A stretch of DNA of 64,000 nt from Bombus terrestris (GCF_910591885.1 NW_025963558.1:496001-560000); one strand, 5' to 3'. Shown: positions 1-13,876, numbered from the stretch's first letter. Numbers and translations: made by a program. Notes: generated from the letters alone by a model not told the origin.

Positions 1-43
1 GACGTATGACGTCATGTAGTATTTCGTTATAACGTATGACGTT

Positions 44-232
44 ATGCAGTATTACGATATAACGTATGACGGTATGCAGTATTACGTTATAACGTATGAC
101 GTTATGCAGTATTACGATATAACGTATGACGGTATGCAGTATTACGTTATAACGTATGACGGTATGCAGTATTACGTTATAACGTATGACGTTATGCAGT
201 ATTACGTTATAACGTATGACGTTATGTATTAG
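44..232. repeat. B block: 60-bp dimer repeat, long form, copy 1
   Basis: Monomers here alternate between gttatgcag with gatataa and ggtatgcag with gttataa, giving a local 60-bp period, then an extra ggtatgcag monomer and two gttatg monomers. Unlike most of the array, this block is free of stops on the + strand as well as the - strand for 62 codons. It lies about 190 bp before a 29-bp marker monomer, an arrangement repeated at five other places. Confidence 0.9.
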
Positions 233-411
233 TACGATATAACGTATGACGTTATGCAGTACTACGTTATAACGTATGACGTTATGTAGTGTTACGTTAT
301 AATGTATGACGTTATGTAGCATTACGGTATTTCCAACAACGTTGTATTGTGTTACTTTATAACGTATGACGTTATGTAGTGTTACGTTATAACGTATGAC
401 GCCGTGTAGTA

Positions 412-1610
412 TTACGTTATAAGTATAACATTATGTAGTATCACGTTATAGCGTATGACGTCATGTAGTATTACGTTATTACGAATATCGTAATATTGTG
501 TTACTTTATGACGTATGACGTCATGTAATATTGCTTTATGACGTATGACGTCATGTAGTATTTCCTTATAACGTATGACGTTATGTAGTATTACTTTATG
601 ACGTATGACGTCATGTAGTATTACTTTATGACGTATGACGTCATGTAGTATTTCGTTATAACGTATGACGTTATGCAGTATTACGATATAACGTATGACG
701 GTATGCAGTATTACGTTATAACGTATGACGTTATGCAGTATTACGATATAACGTATGACGGTATGCAGTATTACGTTATAACGTATGACGTTATGCAGTA
801 TTACGTTATAACGTATGACGTTATGTATTAGTACGATATAACGTATGACGTTATGCGGTATGAGGTTATAGCGTATGACGTTATGGAGTATTACGTTATA
901 ACGTATGACGTCATGTGGTATTACGTTATTACGAATAACGTTATATTGTGTTATTTTATAACGTATGACCTTATGTTGTATTACGTTATAACGTATAAAG
1001 GCATGTAGTATTACGCTGTAACGTACGGCGTCATGTAGAATTACGTTATAACGTATTCCGTCATGTAGTATTACGTTATAACATATGACGTCATGTGGTA
1101 TTACGTTATTACGAATATCGTAATATTGTATTACTTTATGACGTATGACGTCATGTAGTATTACTTTATGACGTATGACGTCATGTAGTATTACTTTATG
1201 ACGTATGACGTCATGTAGTATTTCGTTATAACGTATGACGTTATGCAGTATTACGATATAACGTATGACGGTATGCAGTATTACGTTATAACGTATGACG
1301 TTATGCAGTATTACGATATAACGTATGACGGTATGCAGTATTACGTTATAACGTATGACGGTATGCAGTATTACGTTATAACGTATGACGTTATGCAGTA
1401 TTACGTTATAACGTATGACGTTATGTATTAGTACGATATAACGTATGACGTTATGCAGTACTACGTTATAACGTATGACGTTATGTAGTGTTACGTTATA
1501 ATGTATGACGTTATGTAGCATTACGGTATTTCCAACAACGTTGTATTGTGTTACTTTATAACGTATGACGTTATGTAGTGTTACGTTATAACGTATGACG
1601 CCGTGTAGTA
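412..1610. repeat. Type-1 HOR unit, short version (1,199 bp)
   Basis: The unit runs from one 29-bp marker monomer (aagtataacatt, about 421) to the next (about 1,620), a distance of 1,199 bp, or 40 monomers less one base. It begins like the conserved 978-bp module but leaves it after about 180 bp, then holds a short run of tactttatga monomers, a short B block (about 661-810), a D-type stretch with ggtattacgttattacg, and a second, long B block. Compared with the following units it looks internally deleted. The - strand is open over 412-1521, which I attribute to the stop-free monomer. Confidence 0.85.
1243..1431. repeat. B block, long form, copy 2
   Basis: Same monomer order as the block at 44-232, and the + strand translation over these 62 codons is identical. 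It sits 1,199 bp downstream of the first copy and again about 190 bp before a 29-bp marker monomer. Confidence 0.9.
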
Positions 1611-2588
1611 TTACGTTATAAGTATAACATTATGTAGTATCACGTTATAGCGTATGACGTCATGTAGTATTACGTTATTACGAATATCGTAATATTGTGT
1701 TACTTTATGACGTATGACGTCATGTAATATTGCTTTATGACGTATGACGTCATGTAGTATTTCCTTATAACGTATGACGTTATGTAGTATTACGATATAA
1801 CGTATGACGTTATGCAGTACTACGTTATAACGTATGACGTTATGTAGTGTTACGTTATAACGTATGACGTTATGTATTAGTACGATATAACGTATGTCGT
1901 TATGCAGTATGAGGTTATAACGTATGACGTCATGTAGTTTTGCGTTATAACGTATGACGTCATGTAGTATTAGGTTATAACGTATGCCGTCATGTAGTAT
2001 TACGTTATAACATATGACGTCATGTAGTAATACGATATAACGTACAACGTTATATAGAATTACGATATAACGCACAACGTTATGTCGTATTACGTTATAA
2101 CGTATCATGTCATGTAGTATTACGTTATTACGAATAACGTTATATTGTGTTACCTTATAACGTGTGACCTTTTGTTGTATTACGTTATAACGTATAAAGA
2201 CATGTAGTATTACGTTGTAACGTATGACGTCATGTAGTATTACTTTATGACGTATGACGTCATGTAGTATTATGCTATAACATATGCCGTCATGTAGTAG
2301 TACGTTATAACATATGACGTCATGTAATATTACGATATAACGTACAGCGTTATATAGAATTACGATATAACGCACAACGTTATGTCGTATTACGTTATAC
2401 CGTATGACGTTATATTGTGTTACTTTATGACGTATGACGTCATGTAGTATTACTTTATGACGTATGCCGTCATGTAGTATTACGTTATAACATATGACGT
2501 CATGTAGTAATACGATATAACGTACAACGTTATATAGAATTACGATATATCGCACAACGTTATGTCGTATTACGTTATAACGTATCAT
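1611..2588. repeat. Conserved 978-bp module, copy 1
   Basis: This block of 33 monomers, one of them 29 bp long, is shared with 8508-9485, 11657-12634, 14686-15663, 24975-25952 and 55407-56384, each exactly 978 bp, and with 4190-5166, which is one base shorter. It is the most conserved large building block of the type-1 units. This copy has gtatgtcg near 1,893 where most copies read gtatgacg, a change shared only with the copy at 4190. Confidence 0.9.
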
Positions 2589-3560
2589 GTCATGTAGTAT
2601 TACGTTATAACGAATGACGTTATGGAGTATTACGTTATAACGTATGACGCCATGTGGTATTACGTTATTACGAATAACGTTATATTATGTTACTTTATGA
2701 CATATGACGTCATGTAGTATTACTTTATGACGTATGACGTCATGTAGTATTACTTTATGACGTATGACGTCATGTAGTATTACTTTATGACGTATGACGT
2801 CATGTAGTATTACTTTATGACGTATGACGTCATGTAGTATTACTTTATGACGTATGACGTCATGTAGTATTATGTTATAACATATGCCGTCATGTAGTAT
2901 TACGTTAAAACATATGACGTCATGTAGTATTACGATATAACGTACAGCGTTATATAGAATTACGATATAACGCACAACGTTATGTCGTATTACGTTATAC
3001 CGTATGACGTTATATTGTGTTACTTTATGACGTATGACGTCATGTAGTATTACTTTATGACGTATGACGTCATGTAGTATTATGTTATAACGTATGACGT
3101 CATGTAGTATTACGTTATAACATATGACGTCATGTAGTAATACGATATAACGTACAACGTTATATAGAATTACGATATAACGCACAACGTTGTGTCGTAT
3201 TACGTTATAACTTATCATGTCATGTAGTATTACGTTATAGCGTATGACGTCATGTACTATTACGTTATTACGAATTTCGTAATATTGTGTTACTTTATGA
3301 CGTATGACGTCATGTAGTATTATGTTATAACGTATGCCGTCATGTAGTATTACGTTATAACATATGACGTCATGTAGTAATACGATATAACGTACACCGT
3401 TATATAGAATTACGATATAACGCACAACGTTATGTCGTATTACGTTATAACGTATCATGTCATGTAGTATTACGTTATAACGAATGACGTTATGGAGTAT
3501 TACGTTATAACGTATGACGTCATGTGGTATTACGTTATTACGAATAACGTTATACTATGT

Positions 3561-3800
3561 TACTTTATGACATATGACGTCATGTAGTATTACTTTATGA
3601 CGTATGACGTCATGTAGTATTACTTTATGACGTATGACGTCATGTAGTATTACTTTATGACGTATGACGTCATGTAGTATTACTTTATGACGTATGACGT
3701 CATGTAGTATTACTTTATGACGTATGACGTCACGTAGTATTACTTTATGACGTATGACGTCATGTAGTATTACTTTATGACGTATGACGTCATGTAGTAT
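3561..3800. repeat. A run: eight near-identical monomers
   Basis: Consecutive 30-bp units of the tactttatga / cgtatgacgt / catgtagtat form differ from one another at only two positions (catatg in the first, cacgtag in one). Each unit holds a perfect TGACGTCA. Runs of five to ten such units recur throughout the array and are its most homogeneous parts. Confidence 0.9.
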
Positions 3801-3821
3801 TTCGTTATAACGTATGACGTT

Positions 3822-4010
3822 ATGCAGTATTACGATATAACGTATGACGGTATGCAGTATTACGTTATAACGTATGACGTTATGCAGTATTACGATATAA
3901 CGTATGACGGTATGCAGTATTACGTTATAACGTATGACGGTATGCAGTATTACGTTATAACGTATGACGTTATGCAGTATTACGTTATAACGTATGACGT
4001 TATGTATTAG
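3822..4010. repeat. B block, long form, copy 3
   Basis: Alternating gttatgcag/ggtatgcag dimers in the same order as at 44-232, again 189 bp before a 29-bp marker monomer. It directly follows the A run that ends near 3,800. Confidence 0.9.
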
Positions 4011-4189
4011 TACGATATAACGTATGACGTTATGCAGTATTACGTTATAACGTATGACGTTATGTAGTGTTACGTTATAATGTATGACGTTATGTAGCAT
4101 TACGGTATTTCCAACAACGTTGTATTGTGTTACTTTATAACGTATGACGTTATGTAGTGTTACGTTATAACGTATGACGCCGTGTAGTA

Positions 4190-5166
4190 TTACGTTATAA
4201 GTATAACATTATGTAGTATCACGTTATAGCGTATGACGTCATGTAGTATTACGTTATTACGAATATCGTAATATTGTGTTACTTTATGACGTATGACGTC
4301 ATGTAATATTGCTTTATGACGTATGACGTCATGTAGTATTTCCTTATAACGTATGACGTTATGTAGTATTACGATATAACGTATGACGTTATGCAGTACT
4401 ACGTTATAACGTATGACGTTATGTAGTGTTACGTTATAACGTATGACGTTATGTATTAGTACGATATAACGTATGTCGTTATGCAGTATGAGGTTATAAC
4501 GTATGACGTCATGTAGTTTTCGTTATAACGTATGACGTCATGTAGTATTAGGTTATAACGTATGCCGTCATGTAGTATTACGTTATAACATATGACGTCA
4601 TGTAGTAATACGATATAACGTACAACGTTATCTAGAATTACGATATAACGCACAACGTTATGTCGTATTACGTTATAACGTATCATGTCATGTAGTATTA
4701 CGTTATTACGAATAACGTTATATTGTGTTACCTTATAACGTGTGACCTTTTGTTGTATTACGTTATAACGTATAAAGACATGTAGTATTACGTTGTAACG
4801 TATGACGTCATGTAGTATTACTTTATGACGTATGACGTCATGTAGTATTATGCTATAACATATGCCGTCATGTAGTAGTACGTTATAACATATGACGTCA
4901 TGTAATATTACGATATAACGTACAGCGTTATATAGAATTACGATATAACGCACAACGTTATGTCGTATTACGTTATACCGTATGACGTTATATTGTGTTA
5001 CTTTATGACGTATGACGTCATGTAGTATTACTTTATGACGTATGCCGTCATGTAGTATTACGTTATAACATATGACGTCATGTAGTAATACGATATAACG
5101 TACAACGTTATATAGAATTACGATATATCGCACAACGTTATGTCGTATTACGTTATAACGTATCAT
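4190..5166. repeat. Module copy with a single-base deletion (977 bp)
   Basis: Same order of monomers as 1611-2588, but one G is missing near 4,520. It shares gtatgtcg with the 1611 copy, which suggests that these two are sister copies and that the deletion came after they separated. Confidence 0.88.
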
Positions 5167-5268
5167 GTCATGTAGTATTACGTTATAACGAATGACGTTA
5201 TGGAGTATTACGTTATAACGTATGACGCCATGTGGTATTACGTTATTACGAATAACGTTATATTATGT

Positions 5269-5478
5269 TACTTTATGACATATGACGTCATGTAGTATTA
5301 CTTTATGACGTATGACGTCATGTAGTATTACTTTATGACGTATGACGTCATGTAGTATTACTTTATGACGTATGACGTCATGTAGTATTACTTTATGACG
5401 TATGACGTCATGTAGTATTACTTTATGACGTATGACGTCATGTAGTATTACTTTATGACGTATGACGTCATGTAGTAT
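5269..5478. repeat. A run: seven monomers
   Basis: Seven consecutive tactttatga-type units, the first with catatg in place of cgtatg, followed by tatgttataacatatg. No other sequence is present. Confidence 0.9.
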
Positions 5479-6228
5479 TATGTTATAACATATGCCGTCA
5501 TGTAGTATTACGTTAAAACATATGACGTCATGTAGTATTACGATATAACGTACAGCGTTATATAGAATTACGATATAACGCACAACGTTATGTCGTATTA
5601 CGTTATACCGTATGACGTTATATTGTGTTACTTTATGACGTATGACGTCATGTAGTATTACTTTATGACGTATGACGTCATGTAGTATTATGTTATAACG
5701 TATGACGTCATGTAGTATTACTTTATGACGTATGACGTCATGTAGTATTACTTTATGACGTATGACGTCATGTAGTATTATGTTATAACATATGCCGTCA
5801 TGTAGTATTACGTTAAAACATATGACGTCATGTAGTATTACGATATAACGTACAGCGTTATATAGAATTACGATATAACGCACAACGTTATGTCGTATTA
5901 CGTTATACCGTATGACGTTATATTGTGTTACTTTATGACGTATGACGTCATGTAGTATTACTTTATGACGTATGACGTCATGTAGTATTATGTTATAACG
6001 TATGACGTCATGTAGTATTACGTTATAACATATGACGTCATGTAGTAATACGATATAACGTACACCGTTATATAGAATTACGATATGACGCACAACGTTA
6101 TGTCGTATTACGTTATAACGTATCATGTCATGTAGTATTACGTTATAACGAATGACGTTATGGAGTATTACGTTATAACGTATGACGTCATGTGGTATTA
6201 CGTTATTACGAATAACGTTATACTATGT

Positions 6229-6498
6229 TACTTTATGACATATGACGTCATGTAGTATTACTTTATGACGTATGACGTCATGTAGTATTACTTTATGACG
6301 TATGACGTCATGTAGTATTACTTTATGACGTATGACGTCATGTAGTATTACTTTATGACGTATGACGTCATGTAGTATTACTTTATGACGTATGACGTCA
6401 TGTAGTATTACTTTATGACGTATGACGTCATGTAGTATTACTTTATGACGTATGACGTCATGTAGTATTACTTTATGACGTATGACGTCATGTAGTAT
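6229..6498. repeat. A run: nine monomers
   Basis: Nine consecutive tactttatga-type units, preceded by the tatactatg variant and followed by a short B block (about 6,499-6,680). Confidence 0.9.
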
Positions 6499-8139
6499 TT
6501 CGTTATAACGTATGACGTTATGCAGTATTACGATATAACGTATGACGGTATGCAGTATTACGTTATAACGTATGACGTTATGCAGTATTACGATATAACG
6601 TATGACGGTATGCAGTATTACGTTATAACGTATGACGTTATGCAGTATTACGTTATAACGTATGACGTTATGTATTAGTACGATATAACGTATGACGTTA
6701 TGCAGTATGAGGTTATAGCGTATGACGTCATGTAGTTTTGCGTTATAACGTATGACGTCATGTAGTATTACGATATAACGTACAACGTTATGCAGTATTA
6801 GGTTATAACGTATGACGTTATGGAGTATTACGTTATTACGTATGACGTCATGTGGTATTACGTTATTACGAATAACGTTATATTGTGTTATTTTATAACG
6901 TATGACCTTATGTTGTATTACGTTATAACGTATAAAGGCATGTAGTATTACGCTGTAACGTACGGCGACATGTAGAATTACGTTATAACGTATTCCGTCA
7001 TGTAGTATTACGTTATAACATATGACGTCATGTAGTATTACGATATAACGTACAACGTTATATAGAATTACGATATAACGCACAACGTTATGTCGTATTA
7101 CGTTATAACTTATCATGTCATGTAGTATTACGTTATTACGAATATCGTAATATTGTGTTACTTTATGACGTATGACGTCATGTAATATTGCTTTATGACG
7201 TATGACGTCATGTAGTATTTCCTTATAACGTATGACGTTATGTAGTATTACGATATAACGTATGACGTTATGCAGTACTACGTTATAACGTATGACGTTA
7301 TATAGTGTTACGTTATAACGTATGACGTTATGTATTAGTACGATATATCGTATGACGTTATGCAGTATGAGGTTATAACGTATGACGTCATGTAGTTTTG
7401 CGTTATAACGTATGACGTCATGTAGTATTAGGTTATAACGTATGCCGTCATGTAGTATTACGTTATAACATATGACGTTATGCAGTATTACGTTATAACG
7501 TATGACGTTATGTATTAGTACGATATAACGTATGACGTTATGCGGTATGAGGTTATAGCGTATGACGTTATGGAGTATTACGTTATAACGTATGACGTCA
7601 TGTGGTATTACGTTATAACGTATGACGTTATGCAGTATTACGTTATAACGTATGACGTTATGTATTAGTACGATATAACGTATGACGTTATGCGGTATGA
7701 GGTTATAGCGTATGACGTTATGGAGTATTACGTTATAACGTATGACGTCATGTGGTATTACGTTATTACGAATAACGTTATATTGTGTTATTTTATAACG
7801 TATGACCTTATGTTGTATTACGTTATAACGTATAAAGGCATGTAGTATTACGCTGTAACGTACGGCGTCATGTAGAATTACGTTATAACGTATTCCGTCA
7901 TGTAGTATTACGTTATAACATATGACGTCATGTGGTATTACGTTATTACGAATATCGTAATATTGTATTACTTTATGACGTATGACGTCATGTAGTATTA
8001 CTTTATGACGTATGACGTCATGTAGTATTACTTTATGACGTATGACGTCATGTAGTATTACTTTATGACGTATGACGTCATGTAGTATTACTTTATGACG
8101 TATGACGTCATGTAGTATTTCGTTATAACGTATGACGTT

Positions 8140-8328
8140 ATGCAGTATTACGATATAACGTATGACGGTATGCAGTATTACGTTATAACGTATGACGTTA
8201 TGCAGTATTACGATATAACGTATGACGGTATGCAGTATTACGTTATAACGTATGACGGTATGCAGTATTACGTTATAACGTATGACGTTATGCAGTATTA
8301 CGTTATAACGTATGACGTTATGTATTAG
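8140..8328. repeat. B block, long form, copy 4
   Basis: Same monomer order and same 62-codon + strand translation as at 44-232, following a five-monomer A run (about 7,969-8,118) and 189 bp before the 29-bp marker near 8,517. Confidence 0.9.
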
Positions 8329-8507
8329 TACGATATAACGTATGACGTTATGCAGTACTACGTTATAACGTATGACGTTATGTAGTGTTACGTTATAATG
8401 TATGACGTTATGTAGCATTACGGTATTTCCAACAACGTTGTATTGTGTTACTTTATAACGTATGACGTTATGTAGTGTTACGTTATAACGTATGACGCCG
8501 TGTAGTA

Positions 8508-9485
8508 TTACGTTATAAGTATAACATTATGTAGTATCACGTTATAGCGTATGACGTCATGTAGTATTACGTTATTACGAATATCGTAATATTGTGTTAC
8601 TTTATGACGTATGACGTCATGTAATATTGCTTTATGACGTATGACGTCATGTAGTATTTCCTTATAACGTATGACGTTATGTAGTATTACGATATAACGT
8701 ATGACGTTATGCAGTACTACGTTATAACGTATGACGTTATGTAGTGTTACGTTATAACGTATGACGTTATGTATTAGTACGATATAACGTATGACGTTAT
8801 GCAGTATGAGGTTATAACGTATGACGTCATGTAGTTTTGCGTTATAACGTATGACGTCATGTAGTATTAGGTTATAACGTATGCCGTCATGTAGTATTAC
8901 GTTATAACATATGACGTCATGTAGTAATACGATATAACGTACAACGTTATATAGAATTACGATATAACGCACAACGTTATGTCGTATTACGTTATAACGT
9001 ATCATGTCATGTAGTATTACGTTATTACGAATAACGTTATATTGTGTTACCTTATAACGTGTGACCTTTTGTTGTATTACGTTATAACGTATAAAGACAT
9101 GTAGTATTACGTTGTAACGTATGACGTCATGTAGTATTACTTTATGACGTATGACGTCATGTAGTATTATGCTATAACATATGCCGTCATGTAGTAGTAC
9201 GTTATAACATATGACGTCATGTAATATTACGATATAACGTACAGCGTTATATAGAATTACGATATAACGCACAACGTTATGTCGTATTACGTTATACCGT
9301 ATGACGTTATATTGTGTTACTTTATGACGTATGACGTCATGTAGTATTACTTTATGACGTATGCCGTCATGTAGTATTACGTTATAACATATGACGTCAT
9401 GTAGTAATACGATATAACGTACAACGTTATATAGAATTACGATATATCGCACAACGTTATGTCGTATTACGTTATAACGTATCAT
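8508..9485. repeat. Conserved 978-bp module, copy 3
   Basis: Matches the module at 1611-2588 over its whole length with very few changes (for example gtatgacg where the first two copies have gtatgtcg). Confidence 0.9.
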
Positions 9486-10427
9486 GTCATGTAGTATTAC
9501 GTTATAACGAATGACGTTATGGAGTATTACGTTATAACGTATGACGCCATGTGGTATTACGTTATTACGAATAACGTTATATTATGTTACTTTATGACAT
9601 ATGACGTCATGTAGTATTACTTTATGACGTATGACGTCATGTAGTATTACTTTATGACGTATGACGTCATGTAGTATTACTTTATGACGTATGACGTCAT
9701 GTAGTATTACTTTATGACGTATGACGTCATGTAGTATTATGTTATAACATATGCCGTCATGTAGTATTACGTTAAAACATATGACGTCATGTAGTATTAC
9801 GATATAACGTACAGCGTTATATAGAATTACGATATAACGCACAACGTTATGTCGTATTACGTTATACCGTATGACGTTATATTGTGTTACTTTATGACGT
9901 ATGACGTCATGTAGTATTACTTTATGACGTATGACGTCATGTAGTATTATGTTATAACGTATGACGTCATGTAGTATTACGTTATAACATATGACGTCAT
10001 GTAGTAATACGATATAACGTACAACGTTATATAGAATTACGATATAACGCACAACGTTGTGTCGTATTACGTTATAACTTATCATGTCATGTAGTATTAC
10101 GTTATAGCGTATGACGTCATGTACTATTACGTTATTACGAATTTCGTAATATTGTGTTACTTTATGACGTATGACGTCATGTAGTATTATGTTATAACGT
10201 ATGCCGTCATGTAGTATTACGTTATAACATATGACGTCATGTAGTAATACGATATAACGTACACCGTTATATAGAATTACGATATAACGCACAACGTTAT
10301 GTCGTATTACGTTATAACGTATCATGTCATGTAGTATTACGTTATAACGAATGACGTTATGGAGTATTACGTTATAACGTATGACGTCATGTGGTATTAC
10401 GTTATTACGAATAACGTTATACTATGT

Positions 10428-10697
10428 TACTTTATGACATATGACGTCATGTAGTATTACTTTATGACGTATGACGTCATGTAGTATTACTTTATGACGT
10501 ATGACGTCATGTAGTATTACTTTATGACGTATGACGTCATGTAGTATTACTTTATGACGTATGACGTCATGTAGTATTACTTTATGACGTATGACGTCAT
10601 GTAGTATTACTTTATGACGTATGACGTCATGTAGTATTACTTTATGACGTATGACGTCATGTAGTATTACTTTATGACGTATGACGTCATGTAGTAT
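10428..10697. repeat. A run: nine monomers
   Basis: Nine consecutive tactttatga-type units after tatactatg, in the same context as 6229-6498, 13577-13876 and 16636-16905. Confidence 0.9.
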
Positions 10698-11288
10698 TTC
10701 GTTATAACGTATGACGTTATGCAGTATTACGATATAACGTATGACGGTATGCAGTATTACGTTATAACGTATGACGTTATGCAGTATTACGATATAACGT
10801 ATGACGGTATGCAGTATTACGTTATAACGTATGACGTTATGCAGTATTACGTTATAACGTATGACGTTATGTATTAGTACGATATAACGTATGACGTTAT
10901 GCGGTATGAGGTTATAGCGTATGACGTTATGGAGTATTACGTTATAACGTATGACGTCATGTGGTATTACGTTATTACGAATAACGTTATATTGTGTTAT
11001 TTTATAACGTATGACCTTATGTTGTATTACGTTATAACGTATAAAGGCATGTAGTATTACGCTGTAACGTACGGCGTCATGTAGAATTACGTTATAACGT
11101 ATTCCGTCATGTAGTATTACGTTATAACATATGACGTCATGTGGTATTACGTTATTACGAATATCGTAATATTGTATTACTTTATGACGTATGACGTCAT
11201 GTAGTATTACTTTATGACGTATGACGTCATGTAGTATTACTTTATGACGTATGACGTCATGTAGTATTTCGTTATAACGTATGACGTT

Positions 11289-11477
11289 ATGCAGTATTAC
11301 GATATAACGTATGACGGTATGCAGTATTACGTTATAACGTATGACGTTATGCAGTATTACGATATAACGTATGACGGTATGCAGTATTACGTTATAACGT
11401 ATGACGGTATGCAGTATTACGTTATAACGTATGACGTTATGCAGTATTACGTTATAACGTATGACGTTATGTATTAG
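11289..11477. repeat. B block, long form, copy 5
   Basis: Same order as at 44-232, 189 bp before the 29-bp marker near 11,666. Confidence 0.9.
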
Positions 11478-11656
11478 TACGATATAACGTATGACGTTAT
11501 GCAGTACTACGTTATAACGTATGACGTTATGTAGTGTTACGTTATAATGTATGACGTTATGTAGCATTACGGTATTTCCAACAACGTTGTATTGTGTTAC
11601 TTTATAACGTATGACGTTATGTAGTGTTACGTTATAACGTATGACGCCGTGTAGTA

Positions 11657-12634
11657 TTACGTTATAAGTATAACATTATGTAGTATCACGTTATAGCGTA
11701 TGACGTCATGTAGTATTACGTTATTACGAATATCGTAATATTGTGTTACTTTATGACGTATGACGTCATGTAATATTGCTTTATGACGTATGACGTCATG
11801 TAGTATTTCCTTATAACGTATGACGTTATGTAGTATTACGATATAACGTATGACGTTATGCAGTACTACGTTATAACGTATGACGTTATGTAGTGTTACG
11901 TTATAACGTATGACGTTATGTATTAGTACGATATAACGTATGACGTTATGCAGTATGAGGTTATAACGTATGACGTCATGTAGTTTTGCGTTATAACGTA
12001 TGACGTCATGTAGTATTAGGTTATAACGTATGCCGTCATGTAGTATTACGTTATAACATATGACGTCATGTAGTAATACGATATAACGTACAACGTTATA
12101 TAGAATTACGATATAACGCACAACGTTATGTCGTTTTACGTTATAACGTATCATGTCATGTAGTATTACGTTATTACGAATAACGTTATATTGTGTTACC
12201 TTATAACGTGTGACCTTTTGTTGTATTACGTTATAACGTATAAAGACATGTAGTATTACGTTGTAACGTATGACGTCATGTAGTATTACTTTATGACGTA
12301 TGACGTCATGTAGTATCATGCTATAACATATGCCGTCATGTAGTAGTACGTTATAACATATGACGTCATGTAATATTACGATATAACGTACAGCGTTATA
12401 TAGAATTACGATATAACGCACAACGTTATGTCGTATTACGTTATACCGTATGACGTTATATTGTGTTACTTTATGACGTATGACGTCATGAAGTATTACT
12501 TTATGACGTATGCCGTCATGTAGTATTACGTTATAACATATGACGTCATGTAGTAATACGATATAACGTGCAACGTTATATAGAATTACGATATATCGCA
12601 CAACGTTATGTCGTATTACGTTATAACGTATCAT
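11657..12634. repeat. Conserved 978-bp module, copy 4
   Basis: Full-length module. Small differences from its sisters include tcgttttacg near 12,132, gtatcatgc near 12,314 and gtgcaacg near 12,568. Confidence 0.9.
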
Positions 12635-12730
12635 GTCATGTAGTATTACGTTATAACGAATGACGTTATGGAGTATTACGTTATAACGTATGACGCCATG
12701 TGGTATTACGTTATTACGAATAACGTTATA

Positions 12731-13570
12731 TTATGTTACTTTATGACATATGACGTCATGTAGTATTACTTTATGACGTATGACGTCATGTAGTATTACT
12801 TTATGACGTATGACGTCATGTAGTATTACTTTATGACGTATGACGTCATGTAGTATTACTTTATGACGTATGACGTCATGTAGTATTACTTTATGACGTA
12901 TGACGTCATGTAGTATTATGTTATAACGTATGACGTCATGTAGTATTACGTTATAACATATGACGTCATGTAGTAATACGATATAACGTACACCGTTATA
13001 TAGAATTACGATATAACGCACAACGTTATGTCGTATTACGTTATAACGTATCATGTCATGTAGTATTACGTTATAACGAATGACGTTATGGAGTATTACG
13101 TTATAACGTATGACGTCATGTGGTATTACGTTATTACGAATAACGTTATACTATGTTACTTTATGACATATGACGTCATGTAGTATTACTTTATGACGTA
13201 TGACGTCATGTAGTATTACTTTATGACGTATGACGTCATGTAGTATTACTTTATGACGTATGACGTCATGTAGTATTACTTTATGACGTATGACGTCATG
13301 TAGTATTACTTTATGACGTATGACGTCATGTAGTATTATGTTATAACGTATGCCGTCATGTAGTATTACGTTATAACATATGACGTCATGTAGTAATACG
13401 ATATAACGTACACCGTTATATAGAATTACGATATAACGCACAACGTTATGTCGTATTACGTTATAACGTATCATGTCATGTAGTATTACGTTATAACGAA
13501 TGACGTTATGGAGTATTACGTTATAACGTATGACGTCATGTGGTATTACGTTATTACGAATAACGTTATA
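12731..13570. repeat. 420-bp tandem duplication inside the type-1 unit
   Basis: The segment starting at 12,731 repeats at 13,151, exactly 14 monomers later. The copies differ at only a few sites, for example ttatattatg against ttatactatg at their starts and gtatgacg against gtatgccg after the A run. This is a recent local expansion that other type-1 units lack. Confidence 0.85.
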
Positions 13571-13576
13571 CTATGT

Positions 13577-13876
13577 TACTTTATGACATATGACGTCATG
13601 TAGTATTACTTTATGACGTATGACGTCATGTAGTATTACTTTATGACGTATGACGTCATGTAGTATTACTTTATGACGTATGACGTCATGTAGTATTACT
13701 TTATGACGTATGACGTCATGTAGTATTACTTTATGACGTATGACGTCATGTAGTATTACTTTATGACGTATGACGTCATGTAGTATTACTTTATGACGTA
13801 TGACGTCATGTAGTATTACTTTATGACGTATGACGTCATGTAGTATTACTTTATGACGTATGACGTCATGTAGTAT
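13577..13876. repeat. A run: ten monomers, longest in the window
   Basis: Ten consecutive tactttatga-type units, essentially identical apart from catatg in the first. A short B block follows. Confidence 0.9.

Larger units (their letters stand above)
1611..4189. repeat. Type-1 HOR unit (2,579 bp)
   Basis: The unit starts with the full 978-bp module (1611-2588), continues with a run of six tactttatga monomers (about 2691-2870), C-type trimers containing gtacaacg, gcacaacg and gtatcatg, an eight-monomer A run (about 3561-3800), and a long B block (3822-4010). The part at 2685-3458 is closely matched at 15760-16533. One monomer in the A run carries cacgtag instead of catgtag near 3,731, a private change that marks this copy. 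Confidence 0.85.
4190..8507. repeat. Type-1 HOR unit, expanded (4,318 bp)
   Basis: This is the longest type-1 unit. It opens with the 978-bp module in a form missing one base (tagttttcgtt near 4,520 against tagttttgcgtt elsewhere), which shifts the - strand frame. A C-type segment with an A run is present twice in tandem (about 5,390-5,690 and 5,690-5,990, offset 300 bp), and a second stretch resembling the module appears at about 7,000-7,400. It ends with a long B block at 8140-8328. The extra length relative to its neighbours therefore comes from internal duplications. Confidence 0.8.
8508..11656. repeat. Type-1 HOR unit (3,149 bp)
   Basis: Order of parts: 978-bp module (8508-9485), A run of five (about 9,588-9,737), C-type trimers to about 10,420, A run of nine (10,428-10,697), short B block, D-type stretch with gtataaaggc and gctgtaacg, short A run, long B block (11289-11477). 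Marker-to-marker distance is 3,149 bp, 105 monomers less one base. This and the next two units form the most regular HOR ladder in the window. Confidence 0.88.

Noticed and set aside
44..232. Short + strand frames (61-67 codons) as small genes
   Set aside because: They coincide with the B-type dimers and recur unchanged wherever that dimer block is copied; the frame at 58847-59032 is a chance run in D-type monomers.
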